Of a stretch of DNA of 32,562 bases, positions 25,508 to 32,562 are shown piece by piece; the first letter of the stretch is position 1, and each line of letters starts with the position of its first letter. The stretch spans positions 1-32,562 of the forward strand of contig NZ_BKZP01000036.1 of NCBI RefSeq assembly GCF_008974185.1, given 5' to 3'. The notes below the pieces were generated by a model. That model was given only the letters and a program-made list of their open reading frames with translations. It was not told the origin of the DNA and ran no database searches. The position numbers and the translations under genes are program-made. Source of the stretch: Weizmannia acidilactici. Lineage in GTDB: Bacteria > Bacillota > Bacilli > Bacillales > Bacillaceae_C.

Positions 25508-26398
25508 TTAATGGATATCTTTTTTCTTAAACCTCCCGCCGCGCACTTCCGAAATATTTCCGACCGCTATAAAGGCGTTTGAATCAAATTCTTCGACGAT
25601 CGATTTCAGTTTCGCTTCCTCGAGGCGGGTGATGACGCAGAAAATGACTTTTTTATTGTCTCCCGTATATGCGCCTTCCCCGTTTAAATACGTCACGCCG
25701 CGCCCAAGCCTCGCCATGATGGCATCGCCTATTTCATGCATCCTATCGCTGATGATCCAGACCGATTTGGATTCATCCAGACCCTGCACGACCACATCGA
25801 TTGCTTTTGTTGCAATAAAATACGTAATGACCGAATACATCGCATATTTCCAGCTGAACACAAATCCGGCGCACGTAAAAATCACTAAATTAATGCCGAG
25901 AATGATTTCACCGACAGAAAAAGGGAGTTTTTTGTTCAATAATATCGCCAGCGCTTCCGTTCCGTCGAGGCATCCTCCCCAGCGTATGACAAGGCCGATC
26001 CCGATCCCAAGGATGATTCCGCCGAAAACCGTGCAGAGCAGCAAATCGTCCGTAAACACTTTGACAGGAGTTAATAGGACGGTTGTCACCGACATAACCG
26101 ATATGCCGTATAAAGTCGTCAATGCGAATGTTTTTCCGATTTGCTTATAACCGATGTAAAAAAACGGCAAGTTTAAAATGAAAATGACCGCACCAAGCTT
26201 CCATCCGGTGAGATGGGAGAGAATAATGGAGATGCCGGTTATGCCGCCGTCCAGGATTTGGTTTGGAACAAGAAATAATTCAAGGGCAACCCCCATGATC
26301 ATGGCGCCGAGAGTGACAAAAATAAAGCGCCGGGCAAGAAGGGCCCATTTGTTTTTTTTCTGCTTGAATTCCGTATATGATTTTACCGCTTCTTCCAT
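25508..26398 (-). CDS. YitT family membrane protein with DUF2179 domain
   Basis: This 296-residue protein starts at the ATG at 26398 preceded by AAAGGGG; a TTG 18 bases upstream overlaps the site. Residues about 20-190 contain five to six membrane segments with the family motifs PNQILDGGITGISIILS, NLPFFYIGYKQIGK and WGGCLDGTEALAILLNKK. The C-terminal soluble DUF2179 domain (about 215-285) has IISDRMHEIGDAI, GRGVTYLNGEGAYTG and ITRLEEAKLKSIVEEFDSNAFIAV. Bacillus has several paralogues (YitT, YvjA, YpjC, YqfU and others) with no assigned transport substrate. The 279-bp gap upstream (26417-26695) holds the topB terminator and no clear promoter. Confidence 0.9.
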   Translation of the reverse strand: MEEAVKSYTEFKQKKNKWALLARRFIFVTLGAMIMGVALELFLVPNQILDGGITGISIILSHLTGWKLGAVIFILNLPFFYIGYKQIGKTFALTTLYGISVMSVTTVLLTPVKVFTDDLLLCTVFGGIILGIGIGLVIRWGGCLDGTEALAILLNKKLPFSVGEIILGINLVIFTCAGFVFSWKYAMYSVITYFIATKAIDVVVQGLDESKSVWIISDRMHEIGDAIMARLGRGVTYLNGEGAYTGDNKKVIFCVITRLEEAKLKSIVEEFDSNAFIAVGNISEVRGGRFKKKDIH

Positions 26399-26653
26399 AT
26401 CATATCCCCTTTCCAAAAAAAATTTGTAAATGAATGTATATTACGAGATAAACAGGTGGATGCTGTCTTGTCCGCACACATAAACAAGTTTGGAAACCTG
26501 AAAATCATATACAAAGAAGGAACAGGACTTGCGCTCTTGATACACACGGGTGAGAAAAGAGCGGGTTTAAAAGCAGAGAGGAAAAACATTACAAATGTCT
26601 ATGTATTAATTATATTATAAAAAAGTTAAGAAGTGAATGAATATGCATTTTAA

Positions 26654-26677
26654 AAAACAAACCCGGCAAACCGGGTT
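26654..26677 (-). terminator. Terminator of topB
   Basis: AACCCGG (26660-26666) and CCGGGTT (26671-26677) surround a CAAA loop. On the minus strand the stem is followed by TGTTTTTT. It lies 19 bp after the topB stop. Confidence 0.85.
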
Positions 26678-26695
26678 CACTTTTATGATCGTATA

Positions 26696-28783
26696 TTATT
26701 CGCTTTTCATGGCTGCTTTAAAAGCTTCCGCCAGGCTGTTGCCAAAAGTGTCGTCTTTCTTGGCGTATTTTTGCAATAATTTTCTTTCCTCATGCTTGGA
26801 TAATGTTGTTTTCTTTTCATCCGCTTTCTGGGCAATATTGCAAGTGCGGCATTGGAAGTAAACGCCGGACTTGCCGTGGTGGATTTCCATTCTTTTATGG
26901 CATGTCGGGCAGCGCCGGTTCGAAAGTTTAGGGCCTTTCCGTTTTGTGAAACGGCATTCCCGGTTTGAACATACGAGCATTTTCCCGTTCTGGCCGTTTA
27001 CTTCCTTCATGAGCGAGCCGCATTCAGGGCATTTGGTGCCTGTTAAATTATGGGCGCGGTATTTTTTGTCGCTCGTTTGGATTTCACGCACAAGCCGGAC
27101 CGTTTCTTTGCGAATCGTATCCAAAAACTGTTTCGGATTACCTTTCCCGCGCGCAATCGCCTCAAGCTGCTTTTCCCATTTTGCCGTCAGTTCCGGCGAT
27201 TTCAACTCGTCATTGACAAGGTCAATTAATTGTTTTCCCTTTGGCGTCGGCACGAGGCGCCCGTTTTCACGGCTGATCGTTTCGGAAGAGACAAGGCGTT
27301 CAATAATATCGGCGCGTGTTGCCGGCGTCCCCAGCCCGAATTTTTCCATTTTGGACAAGATATCCGCTTCGGAATAACGTTTCGGCGCTTCTGTCAGATG
27401 GGAACTGAGCCGGAGTTGTTCGAGTTTAAAAGTTTTCCCTTCTTTAATGGATAGGGGAGCCGTATTTTCCCGGGCAGCTTCGTGATGAAAAACAGCGGTG
27501 TAGCCGGCGTTTTTTCGGACTGTTGTTTTCCCGGTGAACATTTTCCCTCCCGCATCCAGTTTAAATTTCACCGTTTCATATTCATAAACAGGGTAAAAGA
27601 GCGCAAGGAACCGCTTGACGATCATGTCATAGATTTTCCGTTCATCGGAAGACAAATCGGAAAGGACAGGGCGTTCGTCCGTCGGGATAATCGCATGGTG
27701 GTCGGTCACTTTCGCATCATTGATGACGCGTTTTGCGAGGATTTTCCCCTTCTTAGCCAAAACCGGCTGGATTTCTTGTTTATATGCATCTTTCAGGGCG
27801 ACGAGCCTTTCGTACATCGTATTTTCCATATCTTTTGTCAAATATTTCGAATCGGTGCGTGGGTAGGTGACCAGTTTATGCCGTTCGTATAAGTCTTGCA
27901 GCACATTCAATGTTTTCTTCGCCGTAAAACCGAATCGGTGGTTGGCGTCGCGCTGCAGTTCGGTCAGGTCATAAGGGAGCGGCTGCTGTTCTGTTTTTTC
28001 TTTTCGTACCACTTCCGTTACGACGGCGGTCTGCCCGCCCAATGATTGATACAAATCTTTTGCTTTTTGTTCGTCAAAAATCCGTTTTTCCCCTTGATGG
28101 TCATAAGTGACTTCCAATTTCCCGGCCTGTGCTTCAATCGTCCAATATTTTTTCGGCACAAAAGACTGGATTTCTTTTTCCCGTTCCAGGACCATTGCAA
28201 GGGTTGGCGTCTGGACGCGCCCGGCAGACAGCGGGTCATTGTATTTTACGGTCAAAGCACGCGACACATTTAATCCAATCAGCCAGTCCGCTTCACTCCG
28301 GCATACAGCGGAGTGATATAAATGATCATACTCCTTTGCCGGTTTTAACCGGTTAAAACCGGATTTGATCGCCTTGTCGGTTTGCGAAGAAATCCACAGT
28401 CGTTTCACCGGTTTTTTCCAGCGCATTTTTTCCAAAATCCAGCGTGCGACGAGTTCGCCTTCGCGCCCGGCATCGGTTGCGATAATGCAATCTTTGATAT
28501 CGTTCCTTTTTCCGAGCTGCTCAATCGCCTTATATTGCTGGAACGTCTGCCGGATTATTTTCGTTTGCATTTTGTCCGGAATAATCGGCAGGTCTTCCAT
28601 GCGCCATTCCTTATATTTCGGGTCATAGTCTTCCGGCATTTTTAGTTCGATCAAATGGCCGAGTGCCCAGGTCACGATATATTTCGGCCCTTCGATATAA
28701 CGTTTCTTATTGTCTTTGCAGCCGAGCACGCGCGCAAGTTCCCTCCCGACGCTAGGCTTTTCTGCCAAAACAAGTGATTTCAT
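26696..28783 (-). CDS. topB: DNA topoisomerase III (type IA)
   Basis: TopB relaxes and decatenates DNA by passing strands through a transient single-strand break, and helps resolve replication and recombination intermediates. The ATG at 28783 follows AAAGGTG; a GTG at 28792 overlaps that site. The 695-residue protein has a TOPRIM domain (LVLAEKPSVGRELARVLG at the start and TDAGREGELVARWI at about 103-116). The catalytic tyrosine is in LVTYPRTDSKYL (Tyr about 307). The C-terminus has a CPECG...CSNRECRF zinc ribbon and a second set, CPTCHKRM...CRTC. B. subtilis TopB (about 727) is slightly longer. A good promoter lies upstream, divergent from trhO. Confidence 0.96.
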   Translation of the reverse strand: MKSLVLAEKPSVGRELARVLGCKDNKKRYIEGPKYIVTWALGHLIELKMPEDYDPKYKEWRMEDLPIIPDKMQTKIIRQTFQQYKAIEQLGKRNDIKDCIIATDAGREGELVARWILEKMRWKKPVKRLWISSQTDKAIKSGFNRLKPAKEYDHLYHSAVCRSEADWLIGLNVSRALTVKYNDPLSAGRVQTPTLAMVLEREKEIQSFVPKKYWTIEAQAGKLEVTYDHQGEKRIFDEQKAKDLYQSLGGQTAVVTEVVRKEKTEQQPLPYDLTELQRDANHRFGFTAKKTLNVLQDLYERHKLVTYPRTDSKYLTKDMENTMYERLVALKDAYKQEIQPVLAKKGKILAKRVINDAKVTDHHAIIPTDERPVLSDLSSDERKIYDMIVKRFLALFYPVYEYETVKFKLDAGGKMFTGKTTVRKNAGYTAVFHHEAARENTAPLSIKEGKTFKLEQLRLSSHLTEAPKRYSEADILSKMEKFGLGTPATRADIIERLVSSETISRENGRLVPTPKGKQLIDLVNDELKSPELTAKWEKQLEAIARGKGNPKQFLDTIRKETVRLVREIQTSDKKYRAHNLTGTKCPECGSLMKEVNGQNGKMLVCSNRECRFTKRKGPKLSNRRCPTCHKRMEIHHGKSGVYFQCRTCNIAQKADEKKTTLSKHEERKLLQKYAKKDDTFGNSLAEAFKAAMKSE

Positions 28784-28815
28784 AAAAAACACCTTTCTTT
28801 CATTCCTATTGATCT

Positions 28816-28844
28816 AGTATACCGTATATGGAAAAGATCCACAA
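28816..28844 (-). promoter_or_regulatory. Sigma-A promoter of topB
   Basis: TTGTGG (28844-28839) and TATACT (28821-28816) on the minus strand have a 17-base spacer. The start codon is 33 bp downstream of the -10 box. Confidence 0.65.
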
Positions 28845-28889
28845 AATGATATTTTTATCATTTGAACAGTGAAAACTTTGATATCAAAG
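28844..28889. promoter_or_regulatory. Two dyads between the divergent topB and trhO promoters
   Basis: AAATGATA-TTTT-TATCATTT (28844-28863) lies between the two promoters. CTTTGATATCAAAG (28876-28889) is a perfect palindrome over the trhO -35 box. Both share a TGATA/TATCA half-site, which suggests one regulator binding twice. Confidence 0.4.
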
Positions 28890-28906
28890 CTGTTTTTTGG
28901 TAAAAT
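28878..28906 (+). promoter_or_regulatory. Sigma-A promoter of trhO
   Basis: TTGATA (28878-28883) and TAAAAT (28901-28906) have a 17-base spacer. A further dyad GTTGGCTTGT (28907-28916) / ACAAGCCCAAC (28932-28942) overlaps the expected transcript start. Confidence 0.7.
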
Positions 28907-28983
28907 GTTGGCTTGTAAGAGATGAGTGTAAACAAGCCCAACCTACATTATATCTTGCAAATATAAATCGATAGGTGGTCAAC

Positions 28984-29961
28984 ATGATGGAAGAAACAAA
29001 ACCGTACAGAGTATTATTGTATTACAAGTATGTGGAAATTGAAAATCCGGAAGAATTTGCTGCCGAACATTTGAAATTTTGCAAAGAAACCGGCTTAAAG
29101 GGCCGCGTCCTTGTTGCAAAAGAGGGCATCAACGGCACCATTTCCGGAACGGTTGAACAGACAAACCGTTATAAAGAAATGATGCACAGCGACCCGCGCT
29201 TTGCCGATATGGTTTTTAAAGAAGACGAAGCGGACGGGCATGCATTCAAAAAAATGCATGTACGCCCTCGCAAAGAACTAGTCACATTGCGCCTTGAGAA
29301 AGACATCAATCCGAACGAAAAAACCGGCAAATATTTGACGCCAAAGGAATTCCGTGAAGCTCTGCTTGATGAAGATACGCTCGTTTTGGATGCGCGCAAT
29401 GATTATGAATACGATCTCGGCCATTTTCGCGGCGCAATCCGGCCGGATATCCGCACGTTCCGCGAGCTGCCTGGCTGGGTGCGCAAGCATAAAGACGAAT
29501 TAAAAGGCAAAAAAATTGTGACGTACTGCACTGGCGGCATCCGCTGTGAAAAGTTTTCCGGTTGGCTGTTGGAAGAAGGTTTTGAAGATGTTGCGCAACT
29601 GCAGGGCGGAATCGTAACATACGGCAAAGACCCAGAAACACAGGGCGAGCTTTGGGACGGCATGTTGTATGTGTTTGACCAGCGGATATCGGTGCCGGTT
29701 AACCGTATAGAGCATGTGGTTGTCGGCAGGGACTATTTTACGGGTGAACCGTGCGAACGTTATGTCAACTGCGCCAACCCGGCATGCAACCGGCAGTTTT
29801 TATGCTCGGAAGAAAATGAACACAAATATATGCGGAGCTGTTCGCATGAATGCCGCATTGTACCGAACAACTTGTATGTAAAAGAACATGGCCTGACGGA
29901 AGAAGAAGTGGCCGAGCGCCTGCGCCGGATAGAAGAAGAAGATGCGGCGTTAAGCAAGTAA
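28984..29961 (+). CDS. trhO: tRNA uridine(34) hydroxylase, rhodanese family
   Basis: TrhO (formerly YceA/YbfQ-type rhodanese) hydroxylates U34 of certain tRNAs in an oxygen-dependent reaction, the first step to 5-methoxyuridine-type wobble modifications. The protein is 325 residues. An acylphosphatase-like N-terminal domain ([43 protein letters not shown]) precedes the rhodanese domain with [20 protein letters not shown]. The active-site loop is [16 protein letters not shown] (Cys about 182). The C-terminal Cys-rich tail (CANPACN, CSEENEH, CSHECR) is typical of the longer form. The ATG at 28984 or 28987 is favoured by AGGTGG at 28973-28978; the GTG at 28975 lies within that site. Confidence 0.94.
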   Translation: MMEETKPYRVLLYYKYVEIENPEEFAAEHLKFCKETGLKGRVLVAKEGINGTISGTVEQTNRYKEMMHSDPRFADMVFKEDEADGHAFKKMHVRPRKELVTLRLEKDINPNEKTGKYLTPKEFREALLDEDTLVLDARNDYEYDLGHFRGAIRPDIRTFRELPGWVRKHKDELKGKKIVTYCTGGIRCEKFSGWLLEEGFEDVAQLQGGIVTYGKDPETQGELWDGMLYVFDQRISVPVNRIEHVVVGRDYFTGEPCERYVNCANPACNRQFLCSEENEHKYMRSCSHECRIVPNNLYVKEHGLTEEEVAERLRRIEEEDAALSK

Positions 29962-29969
29962 ATGTTAAG

Positions 29970-29998
29970 GATAGTCTGGAAACAGGCTATCTTTTTTT
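29970..29998 (+). terminator. Terminator of trhO
   Basis: GATAGTCTG and CAGGCTATC pair (one T-G wobble) around a GAAA loop, followed by seven Ts. Confidence 0.88.
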
Positions 29999-30110
29999 AT
30001 GCTTCATACCCTTTTCCTTTTATTTCAAATTATATACGCTGGCCGGTTCCATAAAATAATTCCTGTTCAGCGCTTCGTTGGACGCAATAAGTTTTGCTGG
30101 GAGGATAAGC

Positions 30111-30317
30111 ATGACCGTAATTACAAACATTAAACAAACTGTCGCCGGATTAAAAAGCGCCCAGGCAAACCTCGAATCGTTTGCATTGCAAACGGATAAC
30201 AAAAAAGCAAAACAATTGTATCAGACCGCTGCACAGCAAACCCAGTCGATCATTGACTCCCTTATGCCAAGAATGGGCGAAGTAGAGAAAGAAGAGCCGC
30301 AGTACACAGAATCTTAA
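30111..30317 (+). CDS. DUF1657 protein, copy 1
   Basis: This 68-residue helical protein starts at an ATG after GGGAGGA. It reads MTVITNIKQTVAGLKSAQAN then LESFALQTDNKKAKQLYQTA and continues QQTQSIIDSLMPRMGEVEKEEPQY, the DUF1657 pattern of two long amphipathic helices. In Bacillaceae such genes occur with spoVA-type and DUF421 genes, including the mobile spoVA2mob operon linked to spore heat resistance; their biochemical role is unknown. It begins a three-gene run with the next two genes. A possible sporulation-type (sigma-E-like) promoter, TATATA (30031-30036), 13 bases, CATAAAAT (30050-30057), lies upstream but is weak. Confidence 0.88.
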   Translation: MTVITNIKQTVAGLKSAQANLESFALQTDNKKAKQLYQTAAQQTQSIIDSLMPRMGEVEKEEPQYTES

Positions 30318-30378
30318 AAATGTGGGGAAAAGGATGGATGGCCCATCCTTTCCCCCGATATGAAGGAGGCGGTGGAAT

Positions 30379-30582
30379 TTGACGATTGTTTCAAATTTAA
30401 AGTCATGCATTGCCAGCATGAAGGGGGCAAAAGAAAGCTTAAGCAGACTGGTGCTATTATCTTCTGCCGATCAAGCAAAGAGGGCATTCCATGAAAGCAT
30501 GATGGAAATGGAAGAGATTGAACAGGATTTAACGAAGCGGCTGGCAGTTATTGAAAGGAAGAAACCGCAGTATAAAAGTTAG
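30379..30582 (+). CDS. DUF1657 protein, copy 2
   Basis: This 67-residue protein starts at a TTG (30379) with AAGGAGG 9 bases upstream, so a non-ATG start is well supported. It begins MTIVSNLKSCIASMKGAKES and ends ERKKPQYKS, aligning with copy 1 over its whole length (T-x-x-x-N-x-K at the N-terminus, A-K-x-x in the middle, K/E-x-PQY at the end). Identity is modest, so the duplication is old or both were acquired together. It ends 14 bp before the DUF421 gene. Confidence 0.85.
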   Translation: MTIVSNLKSCIASMKGAKESLSRLVLLSSADQAKRAFHESMMEMEEIEQDLTKRLAVIERKKPQYKS

Positions 30583-30596
30583 AAGGGGAGAACGGG

Positions 30597-31463
30597 ATGG
30601 AAGTGTCAGCTTATTTTGATATTTTCTGGCGGACCATGTCCACCCTTATCGTTTTATTTGCGCTCACAAGGCTGCTAGGGAAAAAACAGCTGTCGCAGTT
30701 GTCTTTATTTGAATATGCTGTCGGCATCACGGTCGGAAACATCGCCGCCGGGGTTTCCATCGGTTTAAAAGATCATTTTTTGCCGGGGATTTTCAGCCTT
30801 TTTCTGTGGATGATCGTGCCCTTTTTGTTAAGATGGGCATCGATCAAAAGCCGGAAGTTCAGGGAATGGATGCTCGGAAAACCAACTGTTGTCATTGAAA
30901 ACGGCAAAATCCAGGAAGACAATCTTGCAAAGCAAAAATATTCCGTCGCTGATTTGATGCAGCTTTTGCGCAGGAAAAACGTATTCAGCGTGGCTGATGT
31001 TGAATTTGCCGTGCTGGAAACGAGCGGGGATTTAAGCGTATTGATGAAAAAAGAAAAGCAGCCCCCGAATGCAGCCGATCTCGGATTGAAGCCAGCTCCG
31101 GAAAAACAGCCGCATACGGTCATTCTGGAAGGCCAAGTCCAGGAAGAGGAGCTGAGGAAGGTCGGCTACAATCATGTCTGGCTGAAAACGGAGCTTGAAA
31201 AATTAAATGTCGCGCTCGAGAATGTGTATATCGGCCAGGTTGATTCATACGGGCAACTTTCGGTCGATATTTATGATGACCAAATCCAAATCCCGGCGGG
31301 CCAGGAAAGACAGCTCCTTTTGGCAACGATCAAAAAATGCCAGGCCGATCTTGAATTATTTTCCCTTGCAACCGATTCTAAAGAAGCAAAAGCGATGTAC
31401 GATAAAAATGCAAAACGGCTTGAGAAAATGATCGTAAGACTCAGCAGGTTTCTGCAGCCCTAA
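30597..31463 (+). CDS. DUF421 (YetF/YdfS-type) membrane protein with C-terminal DUF1657-like segment
   Basis: This 288-residue protein has an ATG preceded by AAGGGGAG. Three membrane segments (about residues 10-28, 37-55, 60-80) carry the DUF421 signature TRLLGKKQLSQLSLFEYAVGITVGNIAAG. The cytoplasmic domain has KPTVVIENGKIQEDNLAKQKYSVADLMQLLR and VEFAVLETSGDLSVLMKKEKQP, the duplicated YetF fold. The last ~50 residues (LLLATIKKCQADLELFSLATDSKEAKAMYDKNAKRLEKMI...) look like a DUF1657 domain, matching the two small proteins upstream. B. subtilis YetF-type proteins are about 220-230 residues and lack this part. Its linkage to DUF1657 genes resembles spoVA2mob-type operons, but no spoVA genes are in the window. 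The stop codon overlaps a 13-bp direct repeat. Confidence 0.88.
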   Translation: MEVSAYFDIFWRTMSTLIVLFALTRLLGKKQLSQLSLFEYAVGITVGNIAAGVSIGLKDHFLPGIFSLFLWMIVPFLLRWASIKSRKFREWMLGKPTVVIENGKIQEDNLAKQKYSVADLMQLLRRKNVFSVADVEFAVLETSGDLSVLMKKEKQPPNAADLGLKPAPEKQPHTVILEGQVQEEELRKVGYNHVWLKTELEKLNVALENVYIGQVDSYGQLSVDIYDDQIQIPAGQERQLLLATIKKCQADLELFSLATDSKEAKAMYDKNAKRLEKMIVRLSRFLQP

Positions 31464-31590
31464 AAGGATTTGGCGCATGACAAGCGTATATGTAAAATAT
31501 TCTAGGGGGTTAAAGTGTGGAAAAAATAGGAAGACACTCTATCGTTTAAATGTCCGCTTGTAGGCGAGTACATCTAGACAGAGGTCTTCC
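31462..31590. repeat. Left copy of a paired intergenic repeat with long hairpin
   Basis: AAAAGGATTTGGC (31462-31474) and AGACACTCT (31532-31540) recur in the same order at 32379-32391 and 32435-32443, bracketing the SRAP gene. The left copy ends in a hairpin: GGAAGAC..CTCT (31529-31540) with AGAGGTCTTCC (31580-31590), and an inner ATGT..CGC/GCG..ACAT. Shared ordered blocks with different spacers look like ends of related insertion elements or MITEs. The gap to the SRAP stop codon contains nothing else recognisable. Confidence 0.5.
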
Positions 31591-31641
31591 CATGGAAAAT
31601 ATTATATTAAAAATTGGTGGTTATTAAAGAATACAAACAGA

Positions 31642-32316
31642 TTATTTTTTTGGCAGTAAAAGTTCCGGAAAATTATTTTTTGGAGAATTGACGAGATCTG
31701 AAACTTCGTACATTTCCATTGTGCTGCTGTCAATTGGCGAAAGGAGCGGCCGCAGCTGTTCCGGTTCCGTAAGAAGAGGATCAAGCCATTTTTCTTCATC
31801 TCCCTTGTGCATAATGACAGGCATGCGGTCATGTATTTCTGCCATGAGTTCATTTGCACGGGTGGTGAGAATCGTGCAAGTAAACACCGGGCGGCCGTTT
31901 GCATCCACCCATTTTTCCCAAAGGCCGGCCATCGCAAACAACTTTTCATCCTTCAGCTTAATTCGCATTGGAATCCTGCTCCCGCTTTTCCGGTCCCATT
32001 CATAAAAAGAGTCTGCGGGAATTAGACAGCGCCGCTGTTTTACCGCCTGTTGGAAACTTGCTTTTTCAAAAGCGGTTTCGCTTCTGGCGTTGATCATTTT
32101 GTACCCGATTTTCGGGTCTTTTGCCCAGGAAGGAACAAGCCCCCATTTTAAGAATCCTAATCTGTATTCGTTCCGGCCGTTAATGATGGCAGCCACCATT
32201 TGCGAAGGCGCCACATTATAACTTGGGGCATATGCATCATTTGAAAAAGATGCTGTTGCATGGAAACGTTCTTCAATCTCATGTAAAGATGCTGTTAACG
32301 TAAATCGTCCGCACAA
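31642..32316 (-). CDS. SRAP-family (HMCES/YedK-type) abasic-site-processing protein
   Basis: This 224-residue protein of the SOS response-associated peptidase family crosslinks covalently to abasic sites in single-stranded DNA, protecting them during replication. The start codon is a TTG at 32316 (AAAGGCGG a little over 8 bases upstream), giving MCGRFTL. Removal of Met exposes the catalytic Cys at position 2. Other active-site elements are NARSET (Asn about 76), SFYEW (Glu about 106) and HDRMPVIM (His about 162), so it appears fully active. No LexA box of the CGAACnnnnGTTCG type is visible upstream. The segment is bracketed by the paired repeats described at 31462 and 32379. Confidence 0.93.
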   Translation of the reverse strand: MCGRFTLTASLHEIEERFHATASFSNDAYAPSYNVAPSQMVAAIINGRNEYRLGFLKWGLVPSWAKDPKIGYKMINARSETAFEKASFQQAVKQRRCLIPADSFYEWDRKSGSRIPMRIKLKDEKLFAMAGLWEKWVDANGRPVFTCTILTTRANELMAEIHDRMPVIMHKGDEEKWLDPLLTEPEQLRPLLSPIDSSTMEMYEVSDLVNSPKNNFPELLLPKK

Positions 32317-32378
32317 ACTTCAGCCCGCCTTTCAAAAGCTTTTTGTATATGTTATTGTAACGGAAAAGCGTGCGGATC

Positions 32379-32562
32379 AAAAGGATTTGGCTTATCGTGT
32401 ATGTGCCGACAAAGTTAATTTACCGGGTATTTCCAGACACTCTCGTATAATAAAGTTTCGATCCTACTAAATGAGTCAATTTCCAGTTGAATGGTTGTTC
32501 TTTGACAAGTGAATCTTTGATGTTTTCGGGGCGAGCCCCGAAAACATCAATTTAGGACTTGG
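32379..32562. mobile_element. Possible insertion-element end at the right edge
   Basis: The right copy of AAAAGGATTTGGC (32379-32391) and AGACACTCT (32435-32443) leads into a perfect 15-bp hairpin, TTGATGTTTTCGGGG (32517-32531) with CCCCGAAAACATCAA (32536-32550), loop CGAG. There is no T-run behind it. Such hairpins near the start of insertion sequences can shield a transposase from outside transcription, but no transposase is visible before the window ends. Confidence 0.35.

Overview
The window looks like chromosomal DNA of a spore-forming Bacillaceae species with moderate G+C. The gene set points there: DapF, a two-domain LigD with Ku, LtaS, an ArlRS-type two-component system, OdhAB, a DhaS-like aldehyde dehydrogenase, a Rok-like nucleoid protein, a YidC2-type lipoprotein, TopB, TrhO, and DUF1657/DUF421 spore-associated genes. 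Ribosome binding sites are strong and GGAGG-like, and TTG/GTG starts are fairly common. Heyndrickxia (Bacillus) coagulans or a close relative would fit, but that is inferred from protein resemblance. No rRNA, tRNA or CRISPR array was seen.

Layout. 1-3720, mostly plus strand: a DUF4870-like membrane protein, a patatin phospholipase, a membrane protein of uncertain family, a YqkB-like HesB-fold protein and dapF, closed by a strong terminator. 3741-3942: a 21-bp-period repeat array at the 3' end of ligD. 3914-6701: ligD and ku are divergent and form the bacterial NHEJ pair. 6772-9727: a PAP2 phosphatase whose Shine-Dalgarno lies in a perfect hairpin, then ltaS. 9726-13624, minus strand: a YyaL-type thioredoxin-domain protein and an MFS exporter. 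Between them lie a decayed aldo/keto reductase fragment and a putative dispersed repeat. 14090-16301: arlRS with promoter and terminator. 16400-16912: a small-heat-shock-like gene with a sigma-K-like promoter. 17024-21489: odhA-odhB, with a cre-like site in the odhA promoter. 21506-23154: dhaS with a perfect cre and a possible leader attenuator. 23121-24123: a very AT-rich stretch and a rok homologue with an unusual repeated acidic tail. 24128-26398, minus strand: yidC2, two unrecognised small ORFs and a YitT-family gene. 26660-29997: topB and trhO, divergent around two dyads. 30111-31463: two DUF1657 genes and a DUF421 protein that itself ends in a DUF1657-like segment. 31462-32562: a gene for an SRAP (HMCES/YedK-type) abasic-site protein, flanked by matching short repeats and hairpins that look like insertion-element debris.

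Functional themes. Genome maintenance is represented by Ku, LigD, TopB, SRAP and Rok. Carbon-source-controlled oxidative metabolism is represented by OdhAB and DhaS, both with CcpA-type sites. Envelope functions include LtaS, PAP2, YidC, YitT and DUF421. Spore-related genes include the DUF1657/DUF421 set and possibly the sHSP-like gene. The items most worth following up are the Rok homologue with its three 14-residue tail repeats next to an 11% G+C control region, the DUF1657/DUF421-DUF1657 module, the PAP2 SD-sequestering hairpin, the dhaS cre/attenuator leader and the repeat-flanked SRAP segment. All calls come from reading the sequence; no database search was run.
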